This document shows positions 5,710 through 7,082 of a stretch of DNA of 7,082 nt, piece after piece. Made by a program: the position numbers and the translations under genes. The notes beneath the pieces are model-generated. The model ran no database searches. It was not told where the DNA came from and was given only the letters and a program-made list of their open reading frames with translations. The stretch lies in NCBI GenBank assembly GCA_016207625.1, contig JACQPF010000390.1:1-7082 (forward strand). The letters run 5' to 3'. Position 1 is the stretch's first letter. Every line of letters begins with the position of its first letter. The DNA comes from Elusimicrobiota bacterium. Lineage in GTDB: Bacteria; Elusimicrobiota; Elusimicrobia; FEN-1173.

Positions 5710-6423
5710 ATGTCAGAAACAACAACCAAGGCGGGAAGTTCGGCGCTCAAGTGGATAGTGGGCATTGTGGCGGTTGTCGCGCTCCTGGCCGCGGCGAAAT
5801 ATTTCAACGTGCAAGGCTTGCTGCGGAGCGCGTTGGACTGGATCGCGAGCCTGGGTCCCTGGGGTTACGCGGCTTTCATATTTGTCTACATCCTGGCTTG
5901 CGTGCTCTTCGTGCCAGGGTCTGTTTTGACGCTGGGCGCGGGCGTTCTCTTCGGCGTAGGGAAGGGCTCCCTCTGCGTCTCCGCCGGGGCCACCCTGGGT
6001 GCCACGGCCGCGTTCCTGGTGGGGCGCTACGTGGCCCGGGGATGGGTGTCCAAGAAGATAGAGGGGAACGCTTCTTTCAAAGTCATCGATGAGGCGGTCG
6101 CCCGGGAAGGCTGGAAAATCGTCGGGCTCACCCGCCTCTCGCCTGTTTTTCCGTTCAACCTTCTGAACTATGCCTTCGGCGTAACGCGCGTGTCCCTCAA
6201 GGACTATTTCTTCGCCTCTTGGATCGGCATGCTGCCGGGCACGGTGATGTACGTCTACATTGGTTCCCTGGCCGGGGACTTGGCGAACCTGGGGGCGGGC
6301 GGCCGGACGCGGTCACCGGCGGAGTGGGCGCTCTACGTGGTGGGGCTCTTAGCGACGGTGGCCGTGACGGTCTACGTCACCCGTATCGCCAAGAAAGCGT
6401 TGCAACAGAAAATTTCAGCTTAA
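5710..6423 (+). CDS. TVP38/TMEM64 (VTT domain) membrane protein
   Basis: This 237-residue inner-membrane protein is preceded by AGGAAGG (5699-5705). After a short polar start, the first membrane helix is WIVGIVAVVALLAAA. The family core follows: FVPGSVLTLGAGVLFG with the glycine-rich re-entrant segment, GATLGATAAFLVGRYVAR, the conserved FPFNLLNYAFGVTRVSLKDYFFAS block, and GMLPGTVMYVYIGSLAG. A final helix, WALYVVGLLATVAVTVYV, ends in a basic tail. VTT-domain proteins (DedA/SNARE-associated family) are linked to lipid flipping or small-molecule membrane transport, but the role of the TVP38 branch is not established. It is followed after 11 nt by a mercuric-reductase-like gene. That pairing recurs in bacterial genomes and suggests a joint redox or metal-related task (inference). 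The length is normal. Confidence 0.9.
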   Translation: MSETTTKAGSSALKWIVGIVAVVALLAAAKYFNVQGLLRSALDWIASLGPWGYAAFIFVYILACVLFVPGSVLTLGAGVLFGVGKGSLCVSAGATLGATAAFLVGRYVARGWVSKKIEGNASFKVIDEAVAREGWKIVGLTRLSPVFPFNLLNYAFGVTRVSLKDYFFASWIGMLPGTVMYVYIGSLAGDLANLGAGGRTRSPAEWALYVVGLLATVAVTVYVTRIAKKALQQKISA

Positions 6424-6434
6424 TGGAGAACGCC

Positions 6435-7082
6435 ATGACGAAAACCGAAACGACTCTCGTGCAACCCTGGGACACGCATAATCAAACGTTGGTTTCAAAC
6501 GGGCACCCGTTGGACTGGGTGAACCCTGCGCCGGCGGAGAAATACAACCTGGTGGTCATCGGCGCGGGCACGGCAGGCCTTGTGGCGGCGGCCGGCGCCG
6601 CGGGGTTGGGCGCCAAGGTGGCACTGATCGAAAAGCACCTCATGGGCGGGGACTGTTTAAATGTGGGCTGCGCGCCCTCCAAGGCGCTCATTCGCGCCGC
6701 CCGGGCGTACGCGGACGTGCGCGACGCGGGGGACTATGGCGTGAAGGTGCCCGCCGGTTCCACGGTGGATTTCCCGGCGGTGATGGAACGCATGCGCGCC
6801 TTGAGGGCCAAAATCAGCCCCAACGATTCCGTGCATCGGTTGAAAAAGTTGGGTGTGGATGTTTTTCTGGGAGAAGGAAAGTTTGTTTCTTCGGACACCG
6901 TGGAAGTGGACGGCAAGAAACTGCGCTTCGCGAAGGCCGTGATCACTACCGGCGCGCGGGCATCCTCGCCCGGCGTGCCGGGCCTGGCTGAGGCAGGCTA
7001 TCTCACCAACGAAACGCTCTTCAATCTGACGGAGCTTCCCACGCGGATGGCCGTGATCGGCGCGGGGCCCATCGGCTGCGAG
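6435..7082 (+). CDS. Mercuric-reductase-like FAD/NAD(P) disulfide oxidoreductase, 3'-truncated
   Basis: The frame is open from ATG 6435 (GGAGA at 6425-6429) to the window end, giving 216 of roughly 450-520 expected residues. An N-terminal extension of about 35 residues precedes the FAD dinucleotide fold NLVVIGAGTAGLVAAAGAAGLGAKVALIEK (GAGTAG at 43-48). The redox-active pair is C74 and C79 in GGDCLNVGCAPSKAL, the class I pyridine nucleotide-disulfide oxidoreductase signature. ITTGARAS is the second FAD contact, and VIGAGPIGCE begins the NAD(P) fold at the right edge. There is no N-terminal HMA (CxxC metal-binding) domain and no mer gene around it, so it is probably not a true mercuric reductase. 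It belongs to the MerA-like group found next to TVP38 proteins. The C-terminal cysteine pair of real MerA would lie outside the window. The substrate is unknown. Confidence 0.9.
   Translation, partial: MTKTETTLVQPWDTHNQTLVSNGHPLDWVNPAPAEKYNLVVIGAGTAGLVAAAGAAGLGAKVALIEKHLMGGDCLNVGCAPSKALIRAARAYADVRDAGDYGVKVPAGSTVDFPAVMERMRALRAKISPNDSVHRLKKLGVDVFLGEGKFVSSDTVEVDGKKLRFAKAVITTGARASSPGVPGLAEAGYLTNETLFNLTELPTRMAVIGAGPIGCE

Noticed and set aside
6435..7082. A mercury resistance (mer) operon
   Set aside because: The flavoprotein lacks the N-terminal HMA domain and no merR, merT or merP gene is present. The neighbours are TVP38 and arsenosugar-type genes.

Overview
This is a gene-dense bacterial window with every supported gene on the + strand. 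Most coding regions look to be about 60% GC or more (local hand counts). Short gaps and good Shine-Dalgarno sites separate the genes. No rRNA, tRNA, insertion sequence or CRISPR array is visible, and the sequence alone does not fix the taxon. An environmental, probably uncultured bacterium is a reasonable guess, but it is only a guess.

Layout. (1) 2-685: the 3' part of crcB (fluoride channel) followed by a DUF190 (PII-like) gene, a common pair. (2) 686-837: a non-coding gap with a small hairpin and a weak candidate promoter. (3) 838-6423, with the next gene running past the right edge: an apparent operon. Its genes are a short PiT-type anion permease; an 843-residue fusion of a PqqD-like domain, a radical SAM domain, an ArsM-like arsenite methyltransferase domain and a Cys-tailed C-terminal domain; a small unrecognised CPLC-motif protein; a family 2 glycosyltransferase resembling the rSAM-associated TIGR04283 group linked to arsenosugar biosynthesis; a 55-residue exported remnant resembling the N-terminus of DUF547 proteins; a TVP38/TMEM64 membrane protein; and a mercuric-reductase-like flavoprotein cut by the window end.

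How the genes may work together (inference). The permease could bring in arsenate or phosphate, or move a related anion. The fusion enzyme carries in one chain both activities expected for complex organoarsenical synthesis: SAM-dependent As methylation, with all three expected As-ligand cysteine positions present, and radical SAM chemistry that could attach a 5'-deoxyadenosyl or other carbon group. The glycosyltransferase would then extend the sugar. The CPLC protein and the disulfide flavoprotein could supply thiol or redox chemistry. The most interesting object is the fusion gene at 1841-4372 and the organoarsenical cluster around it. No arsR, arsC, arsB or acr3 gene lies inside the window, so this does not look like a simple arsenic detoxification operon.
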